From contig NZ_CP118270.1 of assembly GCF_028771845.1 (NCBI RefSeq), positions 124,001-188,000 on the forward strand: 64,000 bases of DNA, read 5' to 3'. The position numbers and the translations under genes were made by a program. Shown here in pieces: positions 44,389 through 52,623 of this stretch. The notes beneath the pieces were generated by a model, which ran no database searches, was not told where the DNA came from, and saw only the letters and a program-made list of their open reading frames with translations. This DNA is from Paenibacillus marchantiae. GTDB lineage: Bacteria > Bacillota > Bacilli > Paenibacillales > Paenibacillaceae. The stretch's first letter is position 1. Every line of letters begins with the position of its first letter.

Positions 44389-46086
44389 TTATTTAACGTC
44401 TTTACCTGTCCACAGGGAAACACGATCCTTAACCCAAACAGTGTACTGTTTCTCCATTTCAACTGCGCCGGCTTTGTCCAACTCGGCGAGGAAATCATCG
44501 TATACTTTATCAAAGTTCGCAGCTGTAGTCAGAACAGCTTCAGGAATACGTTTGCGCACGATATCCTGTGTTTTTCGGAACGTTACCTCATAATCTGTAC
44601 CTGATGGTACAGGCATGTTGTATGCTGCGCCCCAGTCTTTCAGTTGCAAATCATCTTCAGAAGGATAGAATTCTTTCCATGTTGTAATGCCATATGCTTT
44701 CAACGTTTCTTTCTCTGCGGCAGTATAACCAGCCTGGATCTGCTCTGGGAAGTTCGTTGTGTAAAAGTTATCCGTGGAATCTTTCACGCCATCACCGTAT
44801 CTCGCACTAAACACGCTATACATACCGATTCCTGTTTCTTTGGTGAAGTTGGAGTTGTCATTGGTTTTACGATCCTGAATATCTTGAGGAATCACCCGTT
44901 GACCATCCTCTACATTGTAGTGTTGGCCTTCAATGCCCCAGTTTCTCAAAACTTGACCTTCGTCCGAAGCGAGCCAGTCCATGAATTTGATAATACGAAC
45001 CGGATCTTTGGCAGAAGTTGTAATCCCGATGCCATATCCGTCAAATCCGGTTGGCTGGAATGTATGGTCCACAATGTCCTTGTTCAGGGATACAGAGAAG
45101 TGAGCATATGTGCTGTCATCTTTGCCCGCTGATTTGAGTGCATTTTCTGCTTCTTGATAATTCCACTCCTGGTCAATCAGACCGAGTACGCGACCACTTG
45201 CGATTTTGGATTTATATTGGTCATCCTTTTGGACAAATGTATCTTTGTCCAGCAGTCCTTCATTGTACATTTTGTTCAACCAGCGGAAGTATTCTTTCTC
45301 CTCTGGACGTTTGTAGTGCAACATCGCTTCATATGTTTCAGGGTTGATATAATATTCTCCATCATCGGGTGCTCCAGTTGCTTGGAAGGCCGGGTTCGTT
45401 ACTGTAATCATAATCTTCCAATCATCTGCATTCAGCGTCAATGGAATGGTCGGCTGACCGTCAATCGTTGGGTGTTTTTTCACATATTCTTTCAATACAT
45501 TCTCGTAATCCTCAAGTGTTTTCACTTCAGGGTATCCGAGCTCTTTAAGTACTTTTTGCTGAATTTCAAATCCGCCTGTTGCGTCAAACGCAACATTATC
45601 AACACCCATATTCGTTGGGATTGTATAAATGGCCTGATCTTCCGAACTGTATTTCAGCCGGTTCATCTGGTCCCCATATATTTTTTTCAGGTTTGGAGCA
45701 TGCTCCTCAATCAGATCCGTCAGGTCAAGCATTGCCCCTGCATCTACTAGTTTAGACAAGTTACCTTTTGGAAAAACAATATCAGGGTACTCACCGCTAG
45801 CCGCCATAAGTGCAATTTTCTGGTCTCCACCATTGTTTACATCATACTCAGCTTCAATCGTAACGCCTGTTTGCTTGGTAATCTCTTTACCGACTGCATC
45901 CTGCATCTTGTTCCAGGTTGGACTCGCATCCGCACCAAAGAATGTGAAAGTAACCGGTTCGGTTCCACTGGACTCTGAGGCTTCTTTACTTCCCGAATTT
46001 CCGCAGCCAGCTGTAACCAGCATTGCACTTGCGAGCATCAACATTGCAAACGTCTTGGGTGTATTGCCTTTCATTTTGCCTCTCAT
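44389..46086 (-). CDS. Sugar-binding lipoprotein, LplA type (tandem copy A)
   Basis: Extracellular solute-binding protein of a CUT1 sugar importer, 565 aa, longer than the usual 430. Signal peptide with lipobox LVTAGC at Cys 28 of MRGKMKGNT..., then a Ser/Glu-rich linker. Typical pattern VTFTFFGADASPTWN follows, with KITMLAASGEYPDIV-like segments and the C-terminal KDWGAAYNMPVPSG. It is very similar (most residues) to the copy just upstream and less similar to a third. The ATG follows GGGGGACTAG. It has its own promoter and terminator. The sugar is unknown; the neighbouring GH95 and GH1 suggest fucosylated or beta-glucosylated oligosaccharides. Confidence 0.9.
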   Translation of the reverse strand: MRGKMKGNTPKTFAMLMLASAMLVTAGCGNSGSKEASESSGTEPVTFTFFGADASPTWNKMQDAVGKEITKQTGVTIEAEYDVNNGGDQKIALMAASGEYPDIVFPKGNLSKLVDAGAMLDLTDLIEEHAPNLKKIYGDQMNRLKYSSEDQAIYTIPTNMGVDNVAFDATGGFEIQQKVLKELGYPEVKTLEDYENVLKEYVKKHPTIDGQPTIPLTLNADDWKIMITVTNPAFQATGAPDDGEYYINPETYEAMLHYKRPEEKEYFRWLNKMYNEGLLDKDTFVQKDDQYKSKIASGRVLGLIDQEWNYQEAENALKSAGKDDSTYAHFSVSLNKDIVDHTFQPTGFDGYGIGITTSAKDPVRIIKFMDWLASDEGQVLRNWGIEGQHYNVEDGQRVIPQDIQDRKTNDNSNFTKETGIGMYSVFSARYGDGVKDSTDNFYTTNFPEQIQAGYTAAEKETLKAYGITTWKEFYPSEDDLQLKDWGAAYNMPVPSGTDYEVTFRKTQDIVRKRIPEAVLTTAANFDKVYDDFLAELDKAGAVEMEKQYTVWVKDRVSLWTGKDVK

Positions 46087-46282
46087 TGTCTAGTCCCCCT
46101 ATTATTTATGAAGGTTTTATCTGTATAACAGGCTTTAAGCCTGAGGATACCGTTATAAGACGCATTTCTGTATGCGCTTACTAAAAATTAAATTTGCACT
46201 CTTTTTATCAAAATATAAACCCATGAAATCTCTCTTATCAACTTACATAAAACGTTTTCGAAAAATAATTTAAAACGCTTAC

Positions 46283-46331
46283 TGAAAGTGCTTACATTAA
46301 CGATTATATGCTATCCTCCCCCTTTCGTCAA
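46283..46331 (-). promoter_or_regulatory. Promoter with cre site of binding protein copy A
   Basis: TTGACG (46326-46331), 17 bp, TATAAT (46303-46308), then TGTAAGCACTTTCA (46283-46296). The layout is the same as at the GH95 gene. TAAAACGTTTTCGA and TAAAACGCTTAC boxes lie downstream at about 46248 and 46271. Confidence 0.82.
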
Positions 46332-46334
46332 CAA

Positions 46335-46360
46335 CAAAAAAGGCCCCTTTTAGGGGACCC
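46335..46360 (-). terminator. Terminator after the second binding-protein gene
   Basis: Minus-strand GGTCCCCTAAAAGGGGCC hairpin is followed by six T residues. Confidence 0.8.
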
Positions 46361-46404
46361 ATTTTGCTTTGGAAATGATCGTTTATCATGCCTTATTTTC
46401 AGTA

Positions 46405-48108
46405 TTATTTCACGTCTTTACCTGTCCAGAGAGATACACGTTCCTTGATCCAAACGGTATATTGTTTCTCCATGTCTACCGCCCCTGCTTTATCAAGTTC
46501 AGCCAGGAGATCATCATACACTTGGTCGAATTTCTCAGGTTTGGCAAGGATGGCTTCAGGAATACGTTTACGGATAATGTCCTGCGTTTTCTGGAACGTT
46601 ACGTTATAATCCGTATCCGAAGGTACAGGCATGTTATATGCTGCGCCCCAATCTTTCAGCTTCAAGTCGTCTTCAGAAGGATAGAAATCTTTCCACGTTG
46701 TAATGCCATAAGCTTTCAATGTTTCCTTCTCTGCCGCAGTATAACCTGCTTGGATCTGCTCAGGGAAGTTCGTTGTGTAGTAATTGCCTGTGGAATCTTT
46801 GACACCATCGCCATATCTTGCGCTGAAGATGTTATACATACCGACTCCTGTTTCTTTGGTAAACGCCGAGTTGTCATTGGTCTTGCGGTCCTGTACATCC
46901 TCAGGAATGATACGTTGGCCATTTTCCACTTTGTATTGTTCGCCTTCAATCCCCCAGTTTCTCAGCACCTGGCCTTCATCCGAAGCGAGCCAATCCATGA
47001 ATTTGATAATACGTACAGGGTCTTTTGCAGTTTTGGAAATTCCGATGCCATATCCATCGAATCCGGTTGGTTGGAACGTATGATCCACAATATCCTTGTT
47101 GAGGGATACAGAGAAGTGAGCGTAGGTATTCTCGCCATTTTTAACTGATTTCAAAGCATTCTCAGCTTCACCATAGTTCCATTCCTGGTCAATCAGCCCC
47201 AGTACCCGACCGCTTGCGATTTTGGATTTGTATTGATCGTCCTTCTGCACAAATGTATCTTTGTCGAGAATGCCTTCATTGTACATTTTGTTCAACCAGC
47301 GGAAGTATTCTTTCTCCTCTGGACGTTTATAGTGCAACACCGCTTCATACGTTTCAGGGTTAATATAATATTCACCGTCATCCGGTCCACCTGTTGCCTG
47401 GAAGGCTGGATTCGTTACCGTAATCATAATCTTCCAGTCATCTGCATTCAGCGTCAGCGGAATGGTTGGCTGTCCGTCAAGTGTTGGATGTTTTGCATAA
47501 TATTCTTTCAGAACTTTCTCGTAATCCTCAAGCGTTTTCACTTCTGGGTAGCCGAGTTCTTTCAATACCTTTTGCTGAATCTCGAATCCGCCTGTAGCAT
47601 CAAACGCAACATTATCTACACCCATGTTCGTTGGGATCGTGTAAATGGACTGATCTTCCAAACTGTATTTCAGACGGTTCATCTGGTCCCCATAGATTTT
47701 CTTCAGGTTAGGTGCATATTTGTCAATCAGATCTGTCAGGTCAAGCATTGCGTCTGCATCCACAAGTTTAGACAAGTTACCTTTAGGATAGATAATATCA
47801 GGGTATTCACCGCTGGCAGCCATCAAAGGTATCTTTTGGTCGCCACCATTATTCACATCATACTCAGCTTCAATTGTAACACCTGTTTGTTTCGTAATTT
47901 CTTGGCCGACTGCGTCCTTCATGTTGTTCCAGTTTGGACTTGCGTCAGCACCAAAGAACGTGAAGGTGATTGGACTGGTCGTATCCCCTGTGTCCGTTGG
48001 TGTTTCTGAAGCCGTAGTTCCTCCTCCGCTACCACTGCACCCTGCTGTAATGGCAAGAGCGCTGGCTAACAGAAGCATTGCGAATGTTTTTGGTGTTTTG
48101 CCCTTCAT
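46405..48108 (-). CDS. Sugar-binding lipoprotein, LplA type (tandem copy B)
   Basis: Second of three adjacent paralogues, 567 aa. Lipobox AITAGC after a hydrophobic signal, then a Gly/Thr-rich linker. The mature part is nearly the same as copy A for long stretches, for example PTNMGVDNVAFDATGGFEIQ and HFSVSLNKDIVDHTFQPT, showing a recent duplication. Differences are mostly near the N-terminus and scattered surface residues, so the two may bind different sugars or the same with different affinity. It has its own promoter, cre site and terminator. The ATG follows AAGGGGG. Confidence 0.9.
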   Translation of the reverse strand: MKGKTPKTFAMLLLASALAITAGCSGSGGGTTASETPTDTGDTTSPITFTFFGADASPNWNNMKDAVGQEITKQTGVTIEAEYDVNNGGDQKIPLMAASGEYPDIIYPKGNLSKLVDADAMLDLTDLIDKYAPNLKKIYGDQMNRLKYSLEDQSIYTIPTNMGVDNVAFDATGGFEIQQKVLKELGYPEVKTLEDYEKVLKEYYAKHPTLDGQPTIPLTLNADDWKIMITVTNPAFQATGGPDDGEYYINPETYEAVLHYKRPEEKEYFRWLNKMYNEGILDKDTFVQKDDQYKSKIASGRVLGLIDQEWNYGEAENALKSVKNGENTYAHFSVSLNKDIVDHTFQPTGFDGYGIGISKTAKDPVRIIKFMDWLASDEGQVLRNWGIEGEQYKVENGQRIIPEDVQDRKTNDNSAFTKETGVGMYNIFSARYGDGVKDSTGNYYTTNFPEQIQAGYTAAEKETLKAYGITTWKDFYPSEDDLKLKDWGAAYNMPVPSDTDYNVTFQKTQDIIRKRIPEAILAKPEKFDQVYDDLLAELDKAGAVDMEKQYTVWIKERVSLWTGKDVK

Positions 48109-48332
48109 GTGTAATCCCCCTTATGGATAAAATGAAGCTATCTATTGTAGAACAGGCTGACCTGCACATACCGTAATTGGGTGATTCTCATTGTAAAACG
48201 TTTGATTTTATAACATAAAAAGCGTTTTCTAAAATGAAGTGAAAAACACTCACTCTATCCAGTAATTTGAGGAACTAATCCGCACTCCCTTTGACTGAAG
48301 AGATTCATGTACATGCCTTGATAAATCACTAA

Positions 48333-48382
48333 TGAAAGTGCTTTCATATTTGAATAATAATCCCTCTAAAAGTCCTTGTCAA
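48333..48382 (-). promoter_or_regulatory. Promoter with cre site of binding protein copy B
   Basis: TTGACA (48377-48382), 17 bp, TATTAT (48354-48359), then TGAAAGCACTTTCA (48333-48346), a near-perfect cre. Two more boxes, TGAAAACGTTTTTC and GGAAAACGTTTTAT, lie upstream at 48400-48427. The remaining 200 bp of the gap hold AAAGCGTTTTCT-like boxes at about 48219 and the leader. Confidence 0.85.
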
Positions 48383-48431
48383 TAGTGAATTCACAAAATT
48401 GAAAACGTTTTTCGGAAAACGTTTTATGTAT

Positions 48432-48464
48432 AAAAAAGAACCCAGTTTCCTGGGCCCTTTTTTC
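48432..48464 (-). terminator. Terminator after the third binding-protein gene
   Basis: CCCAG/CTGGG stem around TTTC with A and T runs at both ends, directly after the stop of binding protein copy C. Confidence 0.82.
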
Positions 48465-48489
48465 CGAAAAACTATTCTGCTGAAACGCA

Positions 48490-50178
48490 TTACTTGCTCT
48501 CTTCACCGCTCCACAATTGAACACGGCTTTGTACCAGCTCAGTGTATTGTTTTTCCATGTCCTCTGCTCCGGCTTTATTCAGCTCGGCAATCATCCCATC
48601 ATAAATGGCATCGAATTGTTCAGGGGAACTGAGGATCGCTTCAGGGATCCGTTTACGGATAATATCCTGTGTTTTTTGGAAAATAACGTTGTAATCCGAG
48701 TCACCTGGAGTTGGCATATTGTACGCTGCTCCCCATGGTTTAACTGGGAACTCATCTTCACTTGGGAATAGATCTTTCCACGTTGTTGCGCCGTATGCTT
48801 TGAGTGTCTCTTTCTCTGCATCGGAATACGCCGCTACAATCTGTTCAGGGAAATTCGTTGTGTAATAGTTATCCGTTGAATCCTTGACACCATCTCCATA
48901 GTGACCAGACATATTGGTATAGAGGCCAATACCTGTTTCTTTCTGGAATACGGCAGCATTATTCGTTTTTTGGTCCTGAATATCGGCCGGAATCACACGT
49001 TTGCCATCTTTCACTTCGTACTGCTCACCTTCAATACCCCAGTTCATCAACACTTGGCCTTCCTCAGAAGCTAGGTAATCAAAGAATTTAATTGTACGAA
49101 CCGGGTCCGGATTCGATGTTGTAATCCCTACACCCCATCCAGATACAAAACCAGGGTCCTGGAAGGAATGATCCTTGATATCTTTAGACAGAGTTACCGG
49201 GAAGTGTGAATAGGTCGCTTCATCTTTGCCCGCTGCTTTCAATGCGTTTTCCGCATCGGAATAACCCCAATCCTGGTCTATGACGCCCAGAACACGTCCA
49301 CTTGCAATTTTGGATTTGTATTGATCTGTTTTCTGTACGAAGCTGTCCTGATCAAGCAGTCCTTCTGCGTACATATGGTTCAACCAACGGAAATACTCTT
49401 TCTCTTCCGGACGTTTGTAATGCAGACTTGCCTCATATGTCTCAGGATCAATATAGTACTCGCCGTCATCCGGAGCACCTGTTGCCTGGAAGGCCGGATT
49501 CGTTACCGTAATCATGATTCTCCAGTCATCTGCGTCCAGGGATAACGGAATCGTTGGTTGACCGTCAATCGTTGGATGTTTCTCCTTATATGCCTTCAAT
49601 ACATTTTCATAATCCTGCAGTGTACGCACTTCAGGGTATCCCAGCTCTTTCAATACACGCTGCTGAATCCCAAATCCGCCGCCTGCATCAAAATACTTCT
49701 GGTCTACCGCATAATACGTAGGCAGTACATAAATTCCTTGATCTTCGTTGCTATATTTCAGCCGGTCCATGTAATTACCATACAGCTTCTTCAGATTGGG
49801 AGCATATTGCTCGATCAGATCAGTCAGATCGACCATTGCCCCAGCATCCACGAGCTTGCTTAGCTCTCCTTTGGGTGAAACGATATCCGGATAGTCTCCG
49901 CTTGCTGCCATTAAGGATACTTTATCCTGACCACCACTGACGGCAAACTCACCGTTAAGGGTTACTCCTGTTTTCTCTGTAAGGACCTTCCCCACTTCAT
50001 CCTTCATACCGTTCCAGTTCGGACTGGGATCGACGCTAAAAAAGTCAAAAGTAATCGGAGACGTATCACCGCTAGTGTCCTTAAACGACGTTTCGCCGCT
50101 GTTTCCTCCACCGCAACCTGCGAGCAAAGACATCGCAAGTACTGGAGCCAGTGCAATCTTCATTTTGTTTCTTGCCAT
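48490..50178 (-). CDS. Sugar-binding lipoprotein, LplA type (tandem copy C)
   Basis: Third paralogue, 562 aa, more diverged from copies A and B but colinear with them. The signal is MARNKMKIALAPVLAMSLLAGC with lipobox LLAGC. Mature motif VDPSPNWNGMKDEVG and the conserved GVGITTSNPDPVRTIKFFDY follow. It lies directly downstream of the two permease genes and has no clear promoter of its own, so it is probably the original partner of LplB/LplC in one transcript; an intercistronic stem-loop (50273-50299) lies before it. The ATG follows GGGAGGATTACC. Confidence 0.9.
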   Translation of the reverse strand: MARNKMKIALAPVLAMSLLAGCGGGNSGETSFKDTSGDTSPITFDFFSVDPSPNWNGMKDEVGKVLTEKTGVTLNGEFAVSGGQDKVSLMAASGDYPDIVSPKGELSKLVDAGAMVDLTDLIEQYAPNLKKLYGNYMDRLKYSNEDQGIYVLPTYYAVDQKYFDAGGGFGIQQRVLKELGYPEVRTLQDYENVLKAYKEKHPTIDGQPTIPLSLDADDWRIMITVTNPAFQATGAPDDGEYYIDPETYEASLHYKRPEEKEYFRWLNHMYAEGLLDQDSFVQKTDQYKSKIASGRVLGVIDQDWGYSDAENALKAAGKDEATYSHFPVTLSKDIKDHSFQDPGFVSGWGVGITTSNPDPVRTIKFFDYLASEEGQVLMNWGIEGEQYEVKDGKRVIPADIQDQKTNNAAVFQKETGIGLYTNMSGHYGDGVKDSTDNYYTTNFPEQIVAAYSDAEKETLKAYGATTWKDLFPSEDEFPVKPWGAAYNMPTPGDSDYNVIFQKTQDIIRKRIPEAILSSPEQFDAIYDGMIAELNKAGAEDMEKQYTELVQSRVQLWSGEESK

Positions 50179-50272
50179 AATGGTAATCCTCCCGTTTCAT
50201 ATGTCTGTCTATCCGGGACTTTTTTGTCCCTGTCTATAGCTCCATGAATGCCACTCCGCAGCCCTATACGGT

Positions 50273-50299
50273 GAAGCGCAGGCCAAATGGCTGCGCTTC
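50273..50299 (-). repeat. Intercistronic stem-loop before binding protein copy C
   Basis: GAAGCGCAG (50273-50281) and CTGCGCTTC (50291-50299) form a 9-bp stem without a T run. It may protect the binding-protein mRNA and raise its level relative to the permeases. Confidence 0.55.
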
Positions 50300-50364
50300 G
50301 GGCATTCTGATGCTTCTTTTATTATACGGCCACTCTATCTATGTGGCGGCCTGTACAAACTTAC

Positions 50365-51267
50365 TTAAGCTTTTACTGCACCCAATGTCATACCACCAAC
50401 AAAATACTTTTGCAGGAATGGATACACAATCAGGATTGGAACCGTAACAACGATCGTGATCGCCATTTTGATGGATTCCGGTGAAATCTGTGTCATTTGC
50501 TGTGCCATGTCATTGGCGTTACGTCCGGCTCCCGAGCCTTGCTGTGTACTTTGCAGTACTTTCATCAGCTCGTACTGGAGCGTGGTCAGATGCGCCTTCG
50601 AACCATTATACAGGTACGTATCGAACCAAGCATTCCACTGGCCTACAGCCAGGAACAACGCGATGGTTGCAAGTACCGGTTTACAGAGCGGCAAAATGAT
50701 TTTGTAATAGATCTTAAAGTCATTCGCACCATCCAGCTTGGCTGATTCCTGCAATGCATACGGCAGACCATCAATGAAGGAACGGATAATGAACACGTTA
50801 AACGCACTGATCATACCTGGCAATACATATACCCAGAATGTACCGATCAGGTTCAGGTCACGCATCAGGATGTACACCGGAATCAGACCACCGGAGAAAT
50901 ACATCGTGAGTGCAAGTGCAGTAGAAACAAACTTTCTCAACTTAAAGTCAGGACGACTCAGTGTAAATGCGATCATTGAGGAACTGATCAAACCGAGTAC
51001 GGTACCTACAATTGTACGTAGAATGGATACCTGCAAACCTTGCAGCAATCCATCGTATTGGAAAATCGTTTTGTAGTTTTGCAATGTGAAATCACGTGGC
51101 CACAAGTAAATTCCACCACGTACGGTATCTGTCGAGTTATTGAGTGAGATAGCCAGTACGTTCAGGAATGGATACAGTGTTACAATCAGCACCAGGGTCA
51201 TCGCGAGGATGTTGAATATATCGAACAGCTTATCGCCCCGAGTAGCATTGAATGCTTTGTTCGCCAT
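50365..51267 (-). CDS. Sugar ABC transporter permease, LplC type
   Basis: Membrane component of a CUT1 importer, 300 aa, six hydrophobic helices. The ATPase-binding loop is ALQESAKLDGANDFKIYYKIILPL. The C-terminal KYFVGGMTLGAVKA is the LplC/YtcP type end. The ATG follows AGGGGAGGGGACG. It is 15 bp after its partner permease and before the binding-protein genes. The ATPase gene is missing, as usual for MsmX-dependent systems. The island with YesMN, GH95 and GH1 predicts oligosaccharide uptake. Confidence 0.92.
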   Translation of the reverse strand: MANKAFNATRGDKLFDIFNILAMTLVLIVTLYPFLNVLAISLNNSTDTVRGGIYLWPRDFTLQNYKTIFQYDGLLQGLQVSILRTIVGTVLGLISSSMIAFTLSRPDFKLRKFVSTALALTMYFSGGLIPVYILMRDLNLIGTFWVYVLPGMISAFNVFIIRSFIDGLPYALQESAKLDGANDFKIYYKIILPLCKPVLATIALFLAVGQWNAWFDTYLYNGSKAHLTTLQYELMKVLQSTQQGSGAGRNANDMAQQMTQISPESIKMAITIVVTVPILIVYPFLQKYFVGGMTLGAVKA

Positions 51268-51282
51268 AATGTCGTCCCCTCC

Positions 51283-52266
51283 CTACATGATGCTTTCTTT
51301 GGTGAATTTTTTGAACAATCCGTTCGCTGTAAACAGAAGGATGATACTGACAACGGAGTTGAATATGCCTATGGCTGTACCATACGAGAATCGTCCCATA
51401 TTCAAACCATAGTTGAGCGCGTATAGATCAAGCACTTCCGAGTAGTCTAGCACCAGACTATTTTGCAGCAAAAATTGCTTTTCAAAACCGATACTGATCA
51501 GATGCCCGATGGACATGATGAACAGTACAGAGATCGTAGTCCGAATGCCTGGCAACGTGATATGCCACATTTGTCTCCAGCGGTTCGCTCCGTCTACACG
51601 GGAAGCTTCGTAAAGTTCTTGGTCAATACCGGTAATGGCCGCCAGATAGATGATCGCATTCCAGCCGGTTTCCTTCCACATATCTGAAGCGGTTACAATG
51701 TACCAGAACAGGTTCCCCTTAGCCATGAATTGGATCGGCTGATCGATAATGTTTAGGTTTACTAAAAGGTCATTGATAATCCCGCCATCGGTGGAGAGCA
51801 TCTTGGTAATAATCCCTGCCACTACGACCCAGGATACAAAGTGAGGCAGATATGATACCGTTTGCACGGCGCGCTTGAAGAACATGCCTTTCATCTCATT
51901 CAAGAGAATCGCAAAGAAAATCGGCACGATAAAACCGATAACCAGTCCCATCAAGCTCATTGCAAGCGTATTTCGAAGTACCAGATAGAAGCGATCATCA
52001 CTGAATAGCTCTGCAAAGTGTTTAAAACCAACCCACTGTTGATCACCGAACGATCTGGCCGGTTTATAGTTTTGGAAAGCCATCGTCCATCCCCATAGTG
52101 GCAGATAGTTAAATACAAAAACCCAAGCTACGAATGGCAATGACATGAGATAGAGATACTTTTGCTGTTTCATACTGTCCCAAACTCTGTTCCGCCGTTT
52201 TTGTGTTGGCGGATTGGGGTCACTGCTTTTTTTCGCGGAAGCGGATTTTTCTGTTAGCGTTTCCAT
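51283..52266 (-). CDS. Sugar ABC transporter permease, LplB type
   Basis: Partner permease, 327 aa, with a charged N-terminal stretch and about six helices. Motifs: FVFNYLPLWGWTMAFQNYKP in the first part and the contact loop ELYEASRVDGANRWRQMWHITLPGI. The ATG follows GGAGGGGGAACGG. It begins the lplB-lplC-binding protein C operon; the 357-bp gap before it contains the yesN terminator and several AAAACGTTTT boxes, including one at 52308-52321 that agrees with cre at 12 of 14 bases, but no clear -35 box. Confidence 0.92.
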   Translation of the reverse strand: METLTEKSASAKKSSDPNPPTQKRRNRVWDSMKQQKYLYLMSLPFVAWVFVFNYLPLWGWTMAFQNYKPARSFGDQQWVGFKHFAELFSDDRFYLVLRNTLAMSLMGLVIGFIVPIFFAILLNEMKGMFFKRAVQTVSYLPHFVSWVVVAGIITKMLSTDGGIINDLLVNLNIIDQPIQFMAKGNLFWYIVTASDMWKETGWNAIIYLAAITGIDQELYEASRVDGANRWRQMWHITLPGIRTTISVLFIMSIGHLISIGFEKQFLLQNSLVLDYSEVLDLYALNYGLNMGRFSYGTAIGIFNSVVSIILLFTANGLFKKFTKESIM

Positions 52267-52307
52267 CTCCGTTCCCCCTCCTCTGATTTATAAAATAATC
52301 ATACCTG

Positions 52308-52321
52308 ATAGAGCGTTTTCA
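52308..52321 (-). promoter_or_regulatory. cre-like site upstream of lplB
   Basis: Minus-strand TGAAAACGCTCTAT, 12 of 14 against cre, 42 bp before the start. Other boxes in the gap are TCGAAAACGTTTTATA (52471-52486) and GAAATCGTTTACTT (52487-52500). Confidence 0.5.
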
Positions 52322-52514
52322 AAATACCATCTGGATTTTAGAGAAAATCATATGAAAATTAGATATCCCCTTATAAAATCCGATATTATATCTATAAAAT
52401 TAGTGATAATGACGCTATCTATTAATAATTATTGAAATTAAAAGGGAATTTAATTTGAAATTGGTAATGATCGAAAACGTTTTATAGAAATCGTTTACTT
52501 CATGTAAAACTAAA

Positions 52515-52539
52515 AAGAAAAAGGACCTCCAGGGTCCTT
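52515..52539 (-). terminator. Terminator after yesN
   Basis: AAGGACC and GGTCCTT (52521-52539) form a 7-bp stem followed on the minus strand by TTTTTCTTTTT. Confidence 0.85.
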
Positions 52540-52623
52540 CAAATAGACTATTAGTTCGAAAACGTTTTTTACCTAATCAGGAGAAATACCAAACTCCAGA
52601 AGTACCATCCTCTGAAACATGGG

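Noticed and set aside
44389..50178. Assembly artefact producing three binding-protein copies
   Set aside because: Copies differ in sequence, signal peptides, promoters and terminators, so they are real paralogues.
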